Assembly: GCA_900546385.1 (NCBI GenBank)
Contig: URCT01000106.1
Coordinates: 1-8,518 of the forward strand
DNA from: an uncultured Eubacteriales bacterium
GTDB taxonomy: Bacteria; Bacillota; Clostridia; Oscillospirales; CAG-382
Length of the DNA: 8,518 bases
Reading direction: 5' to 3'
The notes under the pieces: generated by a model
Seen by the model: the letters and a program-made list of their open reading frames with translations, nothing else
What the model was told of the DNA's origin: nothing
The model's database searches: none
Shown here: positions 8,082-8,518 of the stretch, piece by piece
Layout of the letters: each line of letters begins with the position of its first letter
How positions within the stretch are numbered: position 1 is the stretch's first letter
Program-made: the position numbers and the translations under genes

Positions 8082-8135
8082 ATGGCAAAAAGGCGTTCTG
8101 CAGAAAATCAGAAAGATGCAGAGAGTGAATCATGA
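8082..8135 (+). CDS. Possible 17-residue ORF overlapping the next start
   Basis: ATG at 8082 opens a frame encoding MAKRRSAENQKDAESES and ending in TGA at 8133-8135. It starts 12 bases after the prmC stop, and its stop overlaps the next gene's ATG as ATGA, the classic layout of translational coupling. The ribosome binding site is weak (GAGTGAG at 8064-8070, 11 bases upstream). The peptide is charged and resembles the first residues of a longer protein, so it could also be the broken 5' end of the gene that once followed prmC. It may equally be chance, and I do not recognise it. Confidence 0.25.
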   Translation: MAKRRSAENQKDAESES

Positions 8136-8518
8136 GAAATATTTGCACGGTAACCGGTAGTGTTAATGCGGAAAAAATGGGAATCACGTTGATGCATGAA
8201 CACGTTTTTAATCTCTATCCGTATTACAAAGAAAAAGAAAACACGGAATATGTCAAAAAGCAAGTTGAACGTTTGAAAAGATTTAACGTTCGTACAATTA
8301 TAGATCTGACTCCGTATGCAAAAATTGGTTCATACAAGAGCTTTATTAACCAATGTGATATAAATCTAATATGTGCGGTTGGATTTTTCTTAGATAAATA
8401 TGTACCGGCTTCATATAAGAACTTAAGTGTTTCGGATTTGGTAGAAATACTGTCGGAAAAAATAGAGGTTGGTATTGGTGAAAATAAATATAAACCGGGC
8501 ATTATAAAAATAGCCGCA
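8132..8518 (+). CDS. Phosphotriesterase-family metal hydrolase, N-terminal part (3' end outside window)
   Basis: The frame is open from ATG 8132 to the last base (129 codons, no stop), so the gene runs off the window. It resembles phosphotriesterase-homology proteins of the amidohydrolase superfamily, TIM-barrel enzymes with two metal ions whose members include phosphotriesterases, lactonases and proteins of unknown role such as E. coli Php. Family features visible: TVTGSVNAEKMGITLMHEHV with the metal-binding His22 and His24 at the end of the first barrel strand; VRTIIDLTPY, a second strand; ICAVGFFLDKYVP, a third; and GIIKIAA at the cut, where Lys126 matches the carboxylated lysine bridging the metals. 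The remaining histidine and aspartate ligands lie outside, so substrate and activity cannot be judged. Its start overlaps the TGA of a 17-codon frame; a GAGAG at 8120-8124 is a poor ribosome binding site. Its low GC and ATA-rich codon use differ from every other gene here. Confidence 0.85.
   Translation, partial: MRNICTVTGSVNAEKMGITLMHEHVFNLYPYYKEKENTEYVKKQVERLKRFNVRTIIDLTPYAKIGSYKSFINQCDINLICAVGFFLDKYVPASYKNLSVSDLVEILSEKIEVGIGENKYKPGIIKIAA

Larger units (their letters stand above)
8070..8518. other. Low-GC segment after prmC, possible acquired DNA
   Basis: By hand count 8141-8518 is about 33% GC (126 of 378), while two 60-base samples of prmC (7561-7620 and 7921-7980) are about 63% and 55%. 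ATA isoleucine codons appear seven times in the short reading frame here but look rare in the upstream genes. The change occurs within roughly 60 bases of the prmC stop. No transposase, attachment repeat or tRNA is visible at the junction. Transfer is inferred from composition only. Confidence 0.55.

Noticed and set aside
8224..8502. A 92-codon open frame on the minus strand at the right edge
   Set aside because: The + strand frame here carries clear phosphotriesterase-family motifs; the minus frame has none and reflects AT-rich sequence.

Overview
The window reads as a compact, single-strand block of bacterial housekeeping genes from a Gram-positive, most likely a member of the Bacillota class Clostridia (perhaps Oscillospirales; the order is inference). 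Reasons: the dnaG–rpoD pair of the macromolecular synthesis operon, a RpoD of the SigA type, strong AGGAG-like ribosome binding sites, and a YqhQ-type DUF1385 protein followed by prmC, an arrangement known from Clostridia. All genes are on the + strand and tightly packed; the largest gap is 81 bases. No rRNA, tRNA, CRISPR array or insertion sequence was seen.

Left block (1–6095): the 3' part of dnaG (primase), rpoD (housekeeping sigma factor with a long charged N-terminal extension), an MTA/SAH nucleosidase gene (mtnN), a class B penicillin-binding protein of the PBP2 type (cell-wall transpeptidase), and a membrane protein of the DUF3810 family with an HETAH zinc-protease-like motif. Gaps here are 4, 11, 39 and 10 bases with no visible terminator, so one transcription unit is likely.

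Middle block (6096–8069): an 81-base, AT-richer gap with only a weak promoter candidate, then a DUF1385 (YqhQ-like) membrane protein and prmC, the glutamine methyltransferase that modifies translation release factors. The release-factor gene prfA, which often follows prmC, is not seen in the sequence available.

Right edge (8070–8518): composition drops sharply, to about 33% GC by hand count against 55–63% in sampled stretches of prmC. An open reading frame starts at 8132 and runs off the window without a stop. It encodes the N-terminal part of a phosphotriesterase-family (amidohydrolase superfamily) metal enzyme, with the HxH metal ligands and the GIIK lysine motif. A 17-codon reading frame overlaps its start as ATGA. 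This edge looks like the beginning of a horizontally acquired segment and is the most unusual part of the window. Otherwise the region is ordinary, and I see no clear new multi-gene system within it.
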